Shown: in pieces, positions 23,397-33,779 of the stretch | How positions within the stretch are numbered: the stretch's first letter is position 1 | Layout of the letters: each line of letters opens with the position of its first letter | Source of the DNA: Panax quinquefolius | Taxonomy: Eukaryota > Streptophyta > Magnoliopsida > Apiales > Araliaceae | Reading direction: 5' to 3' | Length of the DNA stretch: 64,000 nucleotides | NCBI GenBank assembly: GCA_020205615.1 | Contig: JAINUW010000730.1 | Location: 496,001-560,000, forward strand | Notes under the pieces: model-generated | What the model saw: only the letters and a program-made list of their open reading frames with translations | Databases searched by the model: none | What the model was told of the DNA's origin: nothing | Made by a program: the position numbers and the translations under genes

Positions 23397-24666
23397 TGTT
23401 GGTTGATTTCACAATCAAAGCAAACGTGCAAGTATACATGGTCAACAAGTAATAAAGTGATAAGATAGAGTGTCGATCCCACAGAGAATTCTAATTAATA
23501 AATTCCAACTACTAGCACTATATCAATTCAATTTTATTTAAACAACCATAAGTTGTGATTTTTCTAATTAAGAAAACTAAATTAAACAATTAAAAGAGAT
23601 TATTCTAAAAGAAAGAAAATAAACAAAAACTAAGATTTGAATGAATGAATTCAGATAAATAAGGATTAAGACTTCAATATCCCCAATTATAAACTATAAA
23701 CCAATTATCCAATTATCCCATTTATTATGCCTACTGAATTGTTAACAGAAATTCTCAAATGCCAAAAGTCCTTTTCCAAGTGATCAATTGACTTCTATTT
23801 AATCCAGATTAATCTTGCTATATTCCTATGCAAAATAATTGAATTAAACTCCTTCAATTCCAATTCCTTATGTGTTACATGCGGTGAACAGGTATTTCCA
23901 TTCAATTCACAAACCTAATTATTCACTATGCAAATAACTAAGTCACATGTTATCATGCCCAGTTCTAACCCTAGAATTCCTCTTTCAATTCCTTCTAGCG
24001 TAACAAGGTAATTACTGGCCAAATAATTAATCAATAAACACAAGGCAAGATAAACAATTCAATCAGACATAAATAATTGGAATAAATCAAATAATTAATT
24101 CATAGCCATAAAAGGTTCAATTGAAATCTTAATTTAAGAAATTAGTTCATGACAAAAATTAAAACCAACAATCTTTGAAAAATCATCCTTAAAGAATTAC
24201 ACAAATTGAAAGAATAGAGAAGAAGAAACTCTAAGTAAAATCTTCAATCTGTTCTTCACTCCTTGCTTAGCCTCCAATTGTGTAGATGATCCCCCCTCTA
24301 ATTCAATTAAAATAAACTTTATATAGTCTTCTCTCTTCACAAAAATCCTTTTCAAAATCAACCTTTCAATTAAACCAACAATCTTAGTCAACCCTTCTAT
24401 CCACGCACACACATGGTCAACCATATTCAAGGTTCAAAGGTTATTACTACATTATTGGATGTAGTATACTAATATGGCGCCCGTGGCTGAACTTCAACAT
24501 ATTTACCAAATTGCCATTTTAAGCTCCAAATTTCCCAATTTGTCCCTACAGCTCCCGAATCTGCAAAACAACAACTAAACACAATAAAAATACTTCTAAA
24601 TGACTCGAGAATGCACAAATTTAAGCCTAAGTATATCCAATTCATGGGTATACTACCCAATCATCA
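23397..24666 (-). repeat. Athila 3' LTR
   Basis: A 1270-bp copy bounded by TGTTGG and ATCATCA (+ strand), nearly identical to 42917-44178. The polypurine tract lies immediately to its right, so it is the 3' LTR. It has no coding region. Confidence 0.93.
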
Positions 24667-24684
24667 AATGCCCCTAAACTTAAA
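24667..24684 (-). other. Athila polypurine tract
   Basis: In element sense TTTAAGTTTAGGGGCATT precedes the LTR start TGATGATTGG. The AGGGGCATT core before TGATG marks the 3' LTR edge. Confidence 0.75.
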
Positions 24685-25844
24685 TCGTTGCTTGTCCTCA
24701 AGCAACAAGACACAAACAACACAAAAAACTAACCACCATGCAAATGCAAACTATCTATATGTTCTTAATTCCAGCAATCCAATAGCACACATAAATTCAT
24801 AGGTCTCAAAAAAATCACAAAAATATGCTAATACATCATGTTAAAGCAGATCAATAACAATCCCAACAATCAATGAATCTAAATCTATTATTACGGATAT
24901 TGTGAGTGTGTGATCAACAACCATGCTAACCAATGAAAAGTAAAAATATGAAAGATAATAACTTTCTTAGAAGGCATCATACAGTGTAAACTCGAGAACT
25001 CATCAAATAAACTTGATTCAGCTGAAATCAAACAATTACCAAAATTCAAGGGTCAAAATGGAATACTTATGCTTTCTATTTTTTTCTAATAACGGGTGCT
25101 TTTCGCCCTTTTCCCGCCTTATTATTGTTTTTTTTTGTTTTTTTTTCATAACTATGCATTGTCTTATTCCCTTAGGCTTTTCAGTGTTACCTTAACGAGC
25201 TTTCGACCAACGACTCCCAAGTCATTTAGACCTTAGGGCGCTAGGTGTAAAGACAATCCCCTCGGGCTTACTTACTCAAGTAACAAAGGCCACAAAACTA
25301 GAGAAGCATGCCATGGTTTTTTTTTTTATATATTTTTTTTAAAGTTTATATATTCCAAATATTTTTCCCCCAAACTTGAGTTTATGTCTAAATTTTGTCT
25401 TCACTAGCTATTCAAATTGTTCCTTTATTTCACTAGCATTCATCCTTTAGAAGTCTATTATCTATCCATTTAATACTTCCTTCGCCAACATGGTCATTTT
25501 TTTTTAAAACGTGCTATCCTTATAATATCAGTGTCAAACAGATAAAGATTTCACTTATGTCAAGAAAATCATATCACTAACTTCATAATCCATACTAGAC
25601 TTGTTCATGCAATTTTAATTTCATCATTGGCCCCAAACATATGTACTATCAAAAGCTGGAATTAACATGCAATCCTAAATGCAACATTTAACCAACAATA
25701 ACAATTCAAATTATCCACAGACTATTAACAATAACAATCTACTAATGCAAATAGAAATTAACTACCCCCAAACTTATCTAGAGCAATGTCCTCATGCGAA
25801 AAATAAGACAAAATAAAATAGAGAACTTCCCAGACGAGCTTATG
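24685..25844 (-). other. Athila 3' untranslated region
   Basis: About 1.15 kb between the accessory ORF and the polypurine tract with no coding potential. It has T-rich runs (25075-25150, 25315-25345, 25497-25505). A less AT-rich block at 25181-25310 stands out and is treated as a finding. Confidence 0.6.
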
Positions 25845-27060
25845 CCTCGGGTGGAGCATCATCATTCTCGCTCATCTCTAGATCGGAAGGGGGAAACACA
25901 AGTAGAATAGGAGCAGTAGGGAACTAGCTGAGATTAACACCCTGGAACAGTTGGGCGTTCATGGCATTCTGGGCAGCAAATTGATCAACCAAGTACTTGT
26001 AGATCACGTCTTGACGTTCAGACAAGCAGACATTCTGGGACTCCAGGTTGTAAAATTAGTCATCAATTTCCCGTTGGACAGCTTCAGGAACCACACCATG
26101 ATGAGCTGCTGAGTAAGGACCATAAGTTGGTGGAGCTTGAGGTTGTGGAGCTTGTGTAGCTTCAACTTAGGGAATTATAAAACCCAATCCCCTAGTGTGG
26201 TTCTCCCCACCCGTCCACACTTTATACATGCTGATCAACTTGTGGTCCAATACTGGCATAGGCGTTTGAATCATCTCATCTGATTTCCATTTCACCCCAA
26301 ACTTGGCACATAAAACATAAATTAAAGATGGATGGGGTAAACCTCCTGTGGTCCCTCGTCGTGACGCTCGGAGAATGGACTGCTGGATAAGGTGGCCTAC
26401 ATCAATTTTTAGGCCTTGAATGATTGAATACAGCAATACCGCTCTCTCTTTGGTGACATGGCTCAAATGTGTGCACGACATTAGTTTGGCACATATAAAG
26501 GCATACCAAGCCATTCATTATAAGCTGAGGTGCGACAAAGGAAAAGTCACACTACCCCATTCATGCACAGTCCATGTGGTACCCGGTTGACAAAGCTCGC
26601 AAATAATTTTTTCATAATCTGGTCCTTGACTCACTAGACTTGCATACCCATCATTGTGTCCCTCCAATGGTAGTTGGTAGCAACCGTTTATGTCCTCTTC
26701 ACAAATTTTAACCGTTTTGCCCCTCACAAACACCCCATAGTGAAAGTGCTCGAGCACGTTGGCGTAGAACTCTTTGACAATAGCAACTACCGCTGGATCG
26801 GGTTGTTCGGTGAGTTGAAACCAATTTCTCTCAGCAATCATGACGGCCATGTCCCCGTCCTTTGTTTGATCAGGCCGTAAACTGCGTTCAGGGACTAAAA
26901 AGCGGGTAGCCATCTTATTGTAATGTTCTTGTGCCTCGGCACTAACAAACCGTCGACTATCAAACTTTGGTACGACTGAGGCAGTTTCGGAACCTTCTCC
27001 ACGTTGTCGCTTTGAAGCTATGTAGAAAAATCTGCAAGAAAACACATTCATATATATTAG
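25845..27060 (-). pseudogene. Athila accessory ORF (plant transposon protein-like)
   Basis: The minus strand encodes about 400 residues downstream of pol. A first open segment (27051-26518) carries the pattern RFVSAEAQEHY, then FYANVLEH and VRGKTVKI. A second (26514-26167) carries WYAFICAKLMS, VTKERAVLLYSIIQG and VGHLIQQSI. This is the domain often annotated as putative plant transposon protein in the 3' ORF of Athila elements; its function is not established. Two consecutive stops (TAA TGA) separate the segments in one frame, and more stops follow toward 25845. No signal peptide or membrane segment is visible, so an envelope role is unsupported. An acceptor-like TTTTCTTGCAG lies at its start (about 27033-27043). 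Confidence 0.75.
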
Positions 27061-27449
27061 AGTTTAGCATCATGCGACTAAAGATATAAGTATGCATAAC
27101 ACTACCCCCAAACTTTGAAATGACTGCATGGTATGGGCAAGGGTTGGGGGTGTAGGGAAACTCATGGTATCATAGGAGTCCAAATTTGACTAAGTAGACT
27201 TATGTTTCATTAAAAACTCGCAATTTGCAAAAAGCAACACAAGTTATGCTCAAAAGATGTGACATGTATAGCATTATGATCCCACGGATGCATCAATACA
27301 ATTTAGCCCCCCACAATAGTGACATACATGTTGATAGTAGACCTATGATATTGTGGTGGCAAAATGGCAAGTAAATTGAGTGTGTGGATATGGTGTTGTG
27401 TGATATTAGCAAAGACAATTGACTCAGGCATTTTTTCAAACACCTTGTG
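27061..27449 (-). other. Athila spacer between pol and accessory ORF (proximal part)
   Basis: No coding potential. It continues at 36500 beyond nested element D and ends in the duplicated target TTGTG (27445-27449). Confidence 0.6.
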
Positions 27450-27605
27450 TGTAAGACCCCGAAATTTTTTAAAATAAAAAGGAATTTCCTTTATTTATTA
27501 TTTTAAAATAGTAAGGGTTGATTTGATTAATGTGGATAGTTAAGGGTTAAATACGCAAATATTTCAAAATAAGCAAGTGGTTATAAAATATTCATTTTTG
27601 TCGGG

Positions 27606-27651
27606 GAATATTCGTTTGGTCATGGAATATTCAGATCTTTTGGGAATATTT
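27606..27651 (+). promoter_or_regulatory. GAATATTC box array in LTR-D
   Basis: GAATATTC occurs at 27606-27613 and 27625-27632, with GAATATTT at 27644-27651, each 19 bp apart. The right LTR keeps the first box (33936-33943), and the related LTR at 17998 has two with the same 19-bp step (18150, 18169). The motif fits GNATATNC, the binding site of plant PHR1-type factors. A regulatory role is inferred. Confidence 0.4.
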
Positions 27652-28668
27652 TATGCGACTGGTAGCAGACCATGTGTGGGCCCCATAACTGAAATCGATT
27701 GGATGAGGAAAACGACAAAGTTTGGGTGGTTATAAATAACGCACGTAGTTGTTATCGTTAAGACCATTGGAATACCCGGTGGTTAAAATACGAATGTCGC
27801 GTGGTTGCACAAAGAGCAGATACCTGCAGATTATTAAAGATTGTTGAATTATTGACTCGCACGTAAGATGGCACTACTCAATAATTTTCACGATGAGTTA
27901 CCGCTCAATATTTTATTTTATTGATTCAATAAATTTGCGTTGGTATTTTATATTATTCATTGTTTCAATAATTGTCATCGCACACAAGATTTCCCATTAT
28001 CGGATCAATAATTCATATTATTTGAATAATATTATTAGATAACATTATTGGCAATGTCTAGAAAGTTCTGTCTAAGGAGAGGTTTGGTCACCTAATTCGG
28101 CTACCATGAAGGAGAGATCCTTATTGAAAGCCCCTCTTTCCGGAAAGGCACGGTTGTCATAATTGTGATTACGTAATATTATTTGTGAATAATTAATTAT
28201 TGATTCATATGATAAGGAAATATTTATTTTATATGAATATAAATGATGGATTTATTTATGTGGTTATTAATGAAGAAATTATTCTTTGAGATGTTTTATT
28301 TTGTTCGGATTGGAGGTATTAAAAGATCAAATCGGTGTTATTATGACTTTATTGTGTGAGTTATAATATTTAATCCGACCGTTGGATCGTTGTAATTTTT
28401 GGATATGTTATACATATATAAGTTGAGTATATGTCTACAAATTTTGAACCGTTAAAATGAACGAATGATTTGTTATAAATTTTAAGAGGTGTCCGATTAG
28501 TAAATTAGGTTATAAATGATTTTTTGGTGGAAAATTCTAGAATTGGTGGGCCCCACTTGTGGTTGGTGAAGAAATGTGCTGAATTTTATTTCAAATGTGG
28601 TGGGTGGCAATAGTAGCGAGTAAAGCCATCGTAGCAAAGTCAAGTCTGCTTGGTGGGCTAACATTTTC

Positions 28669-28678
28669 CTATAAATAG
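28669..28678 (+). promoter_or_regulatory. TATA box of element D 5' LTR
   Basis: CTATAAATAG is a strong plant TATA match and is repeated in the right LTR at 35000-35009. A donor-like GAG|GTAAGG follows 165-175 bp downstream in both LTRs (28843, 35174). Confidence 0.7.
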
Positions 28679-28954
28679 AGGGCTAAGTTAGAATTGAAAA
28701 TCACACGTAAACAAAGTTTTCTTTCTCTCTATATTATTGAGCGTATTTTGTGAGTATTTAGATACTTTGAGAGTTCTTTGTCAAAGACAAGTTTCATTCA
28801 AAGATCACTTCCGACCTTCCTTCCAAGTATTGATTCTTTGAGGTAAGGGATATTATTTTTTTCAGAATGATATTATTTCTTCAATATCATTATCTTTGAA
28901 ATGTTGATCCAAGTTTTTATCAAATTTGGAACTTTTCATGCTCTGGGGTTACTT

Positions 28955-29640
28955 ATTCATGAGTTACTATTCACGAGTTACTATTCATGAGTTACTATTC
29001 ACGAGTTACTTATTCACGAGTACTATTCATGAAGCGTGAAGATGTTTTTTTTGTGGAATTTCTATCTTTTTGGTGTGAGTTACTTATTCACGATAATCGA
29101 CACTATTCACGATATCTGACTATTATTCAAAAATAAAATTTCTTCTTTTCGTCCAAAATATCTATTCGGATACTAGCTTTGATTGTATCCATGTTTTGAT
29201 CATTCTTGAATTTTACACCACTATGATTATTTTTGAGGTATTGTTGGACATGGATAAAACAAAGTACTTAATCCTTAATCCTTGTCATTTTGTTTCTCGG
29301 ATTCGTTCTTTAAAAATATTTTTCATCATCCTCGGTCTTAAATGATGATATTATTGAATATCTTTGGCACAGTAGTGCAAAAGATGAATGATTCTCAAGA
29401 ATATCTTTGGCTTTGTAGAAAAAGATGAAGCAGTGTTTAAATGAACATGACCGATCGATGAATATCTTCGCCTTTGTAGTGCAAAGATGAGCAGTGTTTA
29501 AATGAAACATGACTGATGATGAATATCTTTGGCCTTTAGTGCAAAGATGAGCAGTGTTGAGATGACATGACCGATTGATGAATATCTTTGGCTGTAGTGC
29601 AAAGATGAATATTTGATTTGAGATGAATATTGATTGATGT
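28955..29640 (+). repeat. Two tandem arrays in LTR-D
   Basis: First, GAGTTACTATTCAC or GAGTTACTATTCAT recurs with a period near 18 bp at 28955-29040, with stray copies to 29115. Second, a unit of about 60 bp built on GAATATCTTTGGC, GTGCAAAGATGAGCAG and GAACATGACCGAT is repeated about five times at 29350-29640. Both arrays recur in the right LTR (35280-35460 and 35690-35960), so they predate the insertion. Confidence 0.85.
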
Positions 29641-30151
29641 TACAGGATAAAATATTGATGATGGATCGTTAAATTCATAGATTATAGTAGATTTCATTCT
29701 CTACGTAACTCTTCTATGAATTATTATTTCCGCTGCGAATATTGATCTGAAACTTGTTGTCTATTGTATTCTATTAAATTTTTTCCTGTTGAAGACTAAC
29801 GATAATTTGTTGTATATTATCTTAGTCATAATATTCTTTACTGAGCTAGTTGAGCTCACCCTTTTCCTTTTGTTCCATTCTTCTCGGGAGGCGAGAATAT
29901 AGCGAGTATTTAGTGCTGGGGTATGGAATGAAGGTTTTAGAAAGGATTGTTTAGTAGTCCTCACTATTTTTGTAAAATAATGTATCAATAAATGTGATGA
30001 GGATTTATTTGAGTATAAATATTGTCTAGAAGATAATATTTGTATTTAAACTCATGCTTTTTCTTGTTGTAATAATAAAGTTGTAGTTGTTTACATACCA
30101 TGTATTGACAACTCTGAATGGGTGATGTATACCTATTTTGGGGGCGTCACG

Positions 30152-30166
30152 CTTAGTATCGAGCTT
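30152..30166 (+). other. Element D primer-binding site (initiator tRNA-Met type, decayed)
   Basis: TTAGTATC-GAGCTTAGG directly after the LTR resembles TGGTATCAGAGCTTAGG, the usual plant tRNA-Met site, with substitutions and one lost base. Confidence 0.6.
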
Positions 30167-30479
30167 AGGGATATGATCTCTCCAATGAGATCGGGAATAG
30201 AACTAGGAGGGGAGGCAGTAAAACCTTCGCTAGTGTTTCCTACCTAAGCTTATTTGTTGGTTGGTCATAATATAGGGGTATTATGTGATATGTTAATTTA
30301 TTTAATTAACCCTTGTTTTATGATAGTTTTAAGAATGGTCTGCTGAGAACGTTAACAATGGAGTGAATGAGATCGTGGAGACACACCTCTAATCGCCAAC
30401 CGAGGATAATGTGATGTCAGTGAAGAAGGAATTAGAGATATCCATGTGGTGAGTGAAGAATTGATAGTTGCACTTTAGA

Positions 30480-31075
30480 TAGTCGCAGAGGTAATAAATG
30501 AGAGAGTGAGGAAGAAGAGGAAGAAGAGGTACCAAGAGAGTTTATTAGAGGTATTTTATGATCGAAATATAGAATTGCAAAATCGTATTCATGAGTTAGA
30601 AGAAGAAAGCTAAAGAATTTCAGCAATCATGGAGCAAAAGGATGCAACGATTCAAGCTTCAGGTTACCAGACACGTGATGCTTGAGCGAAGCACTCTTTC
30701 AAGCGAGTATAAGATGATAAAGTCGAATCGAAATTTGAAAGAAGAAATAATCGAACGAGTGAGAATGAGTGATGCATGGGTAAAAGTCGCATTTATCACG
30801 CGTTGATATTATGGAAAGAGATGTCCAATCTAAAAAGAGAAGATTTAACGATGACGGAAGACGCGTCGGCAAAGAACATCAAAGACTATCAACAAATTCT
30901 AGGGAAGAGAACGATCGCCGAGTTAGATGCTATGAGATGTGGAGAGGAGGACATATAAGGTCAAACTGCTCAAAGCCTTCCAAGGTATGCTATAATTGTG
31001 GAAAAGAAGGACATATCGCTCGAGATTATACGATATCGAAACCAGTCCGGCGAGAATGGTGACTCAAAAGGATGT
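30480..31075 (+). pseudogene. Element D gag remnant with zinc knuckles
   Basis: The first part (30500-30720) encodes a charged, probably coiled-coil stretch with NIELQNRIHELEEES and AIMEQKDATIQASG, broken by stops. The second part (30811-31062) encodes two zinc knuckles in tandem. The first has CYEMWRGGH with a Cys replaced by Trp; the second has CYNCGKEGHIARD with the last Cys replaced by Tyr. The central gag domain is missing, so the region was shortened by deletion. Gag would bind RNA and form the particle; this copy cannot. Confidence 0.7.
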
Positions 31076-31149
31076 CCCGTAAAAGTCAAAGTCAACGGTT
31101 CTCGGAAGAGCGTTTGTCGTGGCCGGTAAAATGCGAGGAACCCGAACGG

Positions 31150-31320
31150 TTAGCACGGGTTAGTTAATTATAAATTCTTGCGAAGTTTATACCTTACTTG
31201 ATACCGGTTCTACCCATTCTTTTATCTCTCTTGCTTGCGCTCAACGTTTGAACTTGACTACGGAGAAATTAGACTTTGACCTATTTGTGGAAACTCCGTT
31301 AGAGAAACTTTCATTACATC
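31150..31320 (+). pseudogene. Element D protease remnant
   Basis: The frame contains LLDTGSTHSFIS, the aspartic protease active site of gypsy elements with the DTG triad intact, followed by AQRLNL. The rest of the protease, including the ILGMDWL flap end, is missing. Stops flank the piece. Confidence 0.8.
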
Positions 31321-31735
31321 CGTTGTTTAGAAATATTGCTTGATTCAGTTGGCACTATCACATTACTCGTTAACCTTATTTCTATAGAGATATTTGCTTT
31401 TGATGTGATTTTAAGGTTAACTACTCATCATGCCAAATTGATTGCTTTTGTAAGGTTGTTAGTTTTCATATTCCTAAGCAACTCGTTATTCAATTCAAGC
31501 AATCAAACCATTGTAATCAAACATTTTCATATCAAGCCATGAAGTCATTCGTTTATTACGGATGTCAAGTTTTCTTAGTCCATGTTATGGATTTGAATAA
31601 AGACAAGTCGATTTGAATAATATTCTGTTGTTATTGATTTTTCTCGATGTATTTCTGAAGAATTTCTTGGCTTACTCCCAAAGCTCGATATTAAATTTTG
31701 TATCGACTTTGAACCCAGACAAAACTCATTTCTAA
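31321..31735 (+). other. Degenerate interior between protease and RT of element D
   Basis: No intact frame. Scattered codons suggest the end of protease and the start of RT after many indels, for example the SKAPYR-type region before MAPIELR at 31750, but single residues cannot be assigned. Confidence 0.4.
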
Positions 31736-33768
31736 AATCTCATATAGAATGGCTCCTATTGAACTTCGTGGAGTTAAAAATTCAACTATAGAATTTGGTA
31801 CCGAGCCTTTATCTTGTGACTTCCTTTGTGGAATGCAAAGCCAGACTCTCGTAGGGGACGTCATATTCGATGCGATAGTAAATCGATAGGTGTCATTGTG
31901 ACGTCTTATCCAAGATTGGGATATGAGTCACAGTTGAGAGCAACCTAAGTCAGTAATCGAAATACATAGCTTTCTAGGCTTAGTTGGTTATTATCGGAGA
32001 TTCGTTGAAGGATATTCTCGAATCGCTATTCCATTATCGCAACTGACTCGTAGAGATACAAAATTCGAATGGAGCAAGGAATGTGGGAAGAGCTTCAAGA
32101 ACTCAAGAGGAGACTCATTTCAAAGACATGTTTCGACCATGCCATCCTCGAAAAGCGAACGTGGTAGTTGACGTGTTGAGTAGAAGATCGTATAATACAT
32201 GAAAACGATATTGTCAAAGACTAATTTCAGATAATTTACAAATAATAGAGATGGAGATGAAAACTCTAGGTACCCACGTGATGATATCTGAGTATAATCG
32301 ACTTTTAGTTAAAGCCGCTCAAGCCACCGTAATCCGGAGAGATCGATGCGTATGAAGAGGAAAGTACAAGAAGGAGCTATTAGGGCGAGAATTGATGAAG
32401 AAGGAATACTTGAGTCCACTCTAGACTTTGTGTTCCTAACGACTCGATTTGAGGTACAAGATTATGATGGAGGCACACAATACACCATTTGCAATCCATC
32501 ACGGAAGTACTAAAATGTATCGTGATCTTGACATACATTTTGGTGGAATAATATGAAGAGAGAGATTGCAAAGTTTATCTCGATATGTTTAACTTGCCAA
32601 CGTGTAAAGGCGAGCATCTAGTACCTAAGGGTCCGTTGCAACCACTTGAGATTCCGGAATGGAAGTGGGAACACATTACCATGGATTTCGTTATTTGGGT
32701 CTTCCTACGGTTTCTCAAGGCATCAATCTTATTTGGGTTATTGTTGATAGATTAACCAAGTTCGCTTCATTTCTTGCCGACATGGAGACTTATTCCTTGA
32801 ACGTCTTGCTAGTATGTACGTAAATGAGATCGTGAGGTTGCATGGCATGCCTGTATCCATAGTTTTGGATCGTGACCCAAGATTCACTTCAAGATTTTGG
32901 GTTAGCTTGCAAAAAAAGCTATGGGCACGGATTTGCGATTTAGTTGGCATACCATCCCCAAACCGATTTTGACAATCGAGAGAGGACTATTCAAACTCTT
33001 GAAGATTTATTAAGACTCGTGTCCTAGACTTCAAAGGCGTTGGGATAAGTATTTACCATTGGTGGAATTCTCCTACAACAACAGTTATCGAGCAAGTATA
33101 GGTGTGGCTCCATTCAAGCATTATATGGACGAAAATGTCGTTCTCCAATATGTTGGGATGAGGTGGGTGAAGCAACATTGTTGGGACCAGAGAAAGTTAA
33201 GTACGTATGACTCACCGAAAAGATCCAAATAATTCGACAACGATATAAACGGCTCAAGATCGACAAAAGAGTTATGCGGATCTTCATCGAAAGGACGTGG
33301 AATTTAATGTAGGGATCATGTATTATGCGAGTTGCTCCATGGAAGGGAGTTACAAGATTTAGGAAGAGAGGAAAGCTCAATCCACAATTTATTGGTCCAT
33401 TTCAAATTCTTGACCGAGTAGGAAATGTAGCCTATAGACTTGCGTTACCTCCAAGTATGTCTCGTGTTCATAATGTGTTTCACATATCGGTACTTCGTAA
33501 ATATGTGAAAGACCCGAACCACGTTATTGAGTTAGAACTTAGGACGAGATAGCCAGAAGACTTAACGTATGAGGAGGTACTGTCAAGATTTTGGATAGGA
33601 AGGAGCATGTCCACGCCAAGAAAGGTCATACCACAAGTTAAAGTTTTGTGGAGGAATCATGCTATAGAGGAAATGACCTGGGAATTGGAAACGGAAATGA
33701 AAGCGAGGTATCCTCACCTTTTCGAAACACCAGGTACGTACGTCAATTTCGAGGACGAAATTTCATAA
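31736..33768 (+). pseudogene. Element D pol remnant (RT, RNase H, integrase, chromodomain)
   Basis: Pieces appear in the usual order: MAPIELR (start of RT, 31749), then FLGLVGYYRRFV (RT end, about 31975), so the RT catalytic core is deleted. HPRKANVVVDVLSRR (about 32140) marks the end of RNase H, whose catalytic part is also missing. Integrase follows with ICLTCQRVKA (zinc finger, about 32590), then [12 protein letters not shown] (second catalytic Asp, about 32865). VAPWKGVTRFRKRGKL, HNVFHISVLR and VLWRNHAIEEMTWELE (chromodomain, about 33645-33700) close it. Stops and frameshifts are frequent. The tail NFEDE lies just before the polypurine tract. Confidence 0.85.
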
Positions 33769-33779
33769 GGAGGGGAGGT
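33768..33779 (+). other. Element D polypurine tract
   Basis: AAGGAGGGGAGGT directly precedes the 3' LTR start at 33780. Confidence 0.75.

Larger units (their letters stand above)
27450..30151 (+). repeat. Element D 5' LTR
   Basis: It starts TGTAAGACCCC and ends GGGGGCGTCACG, the last base differing from the CA of the other LTR. Landmarks: GAATATTC boxes (27606, 27625), TATA box (28669), donor-like AGGTAAGG (28841), a tandem GAGTTACTATTCAC array (28955-29040) and a tandem array with a period near 60 bp (29350-29640). Confidence 0.93.

Noticed and set aside
26674..26880. Open frame on the + strand inside the Athila accessory ORF
   Set aside because: Antisense shadow of a real coding region, as are 41308-41502, 41412-41633, 40033-40302, 39457-39660 and 62484-62795.
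26167..27051. Retroviral envelope gene in Athila
   Set aside because: The ORF is in the env position but has no visible signal peptide, membrane segment or cleavage site. It fits the plant transposon protein family better.
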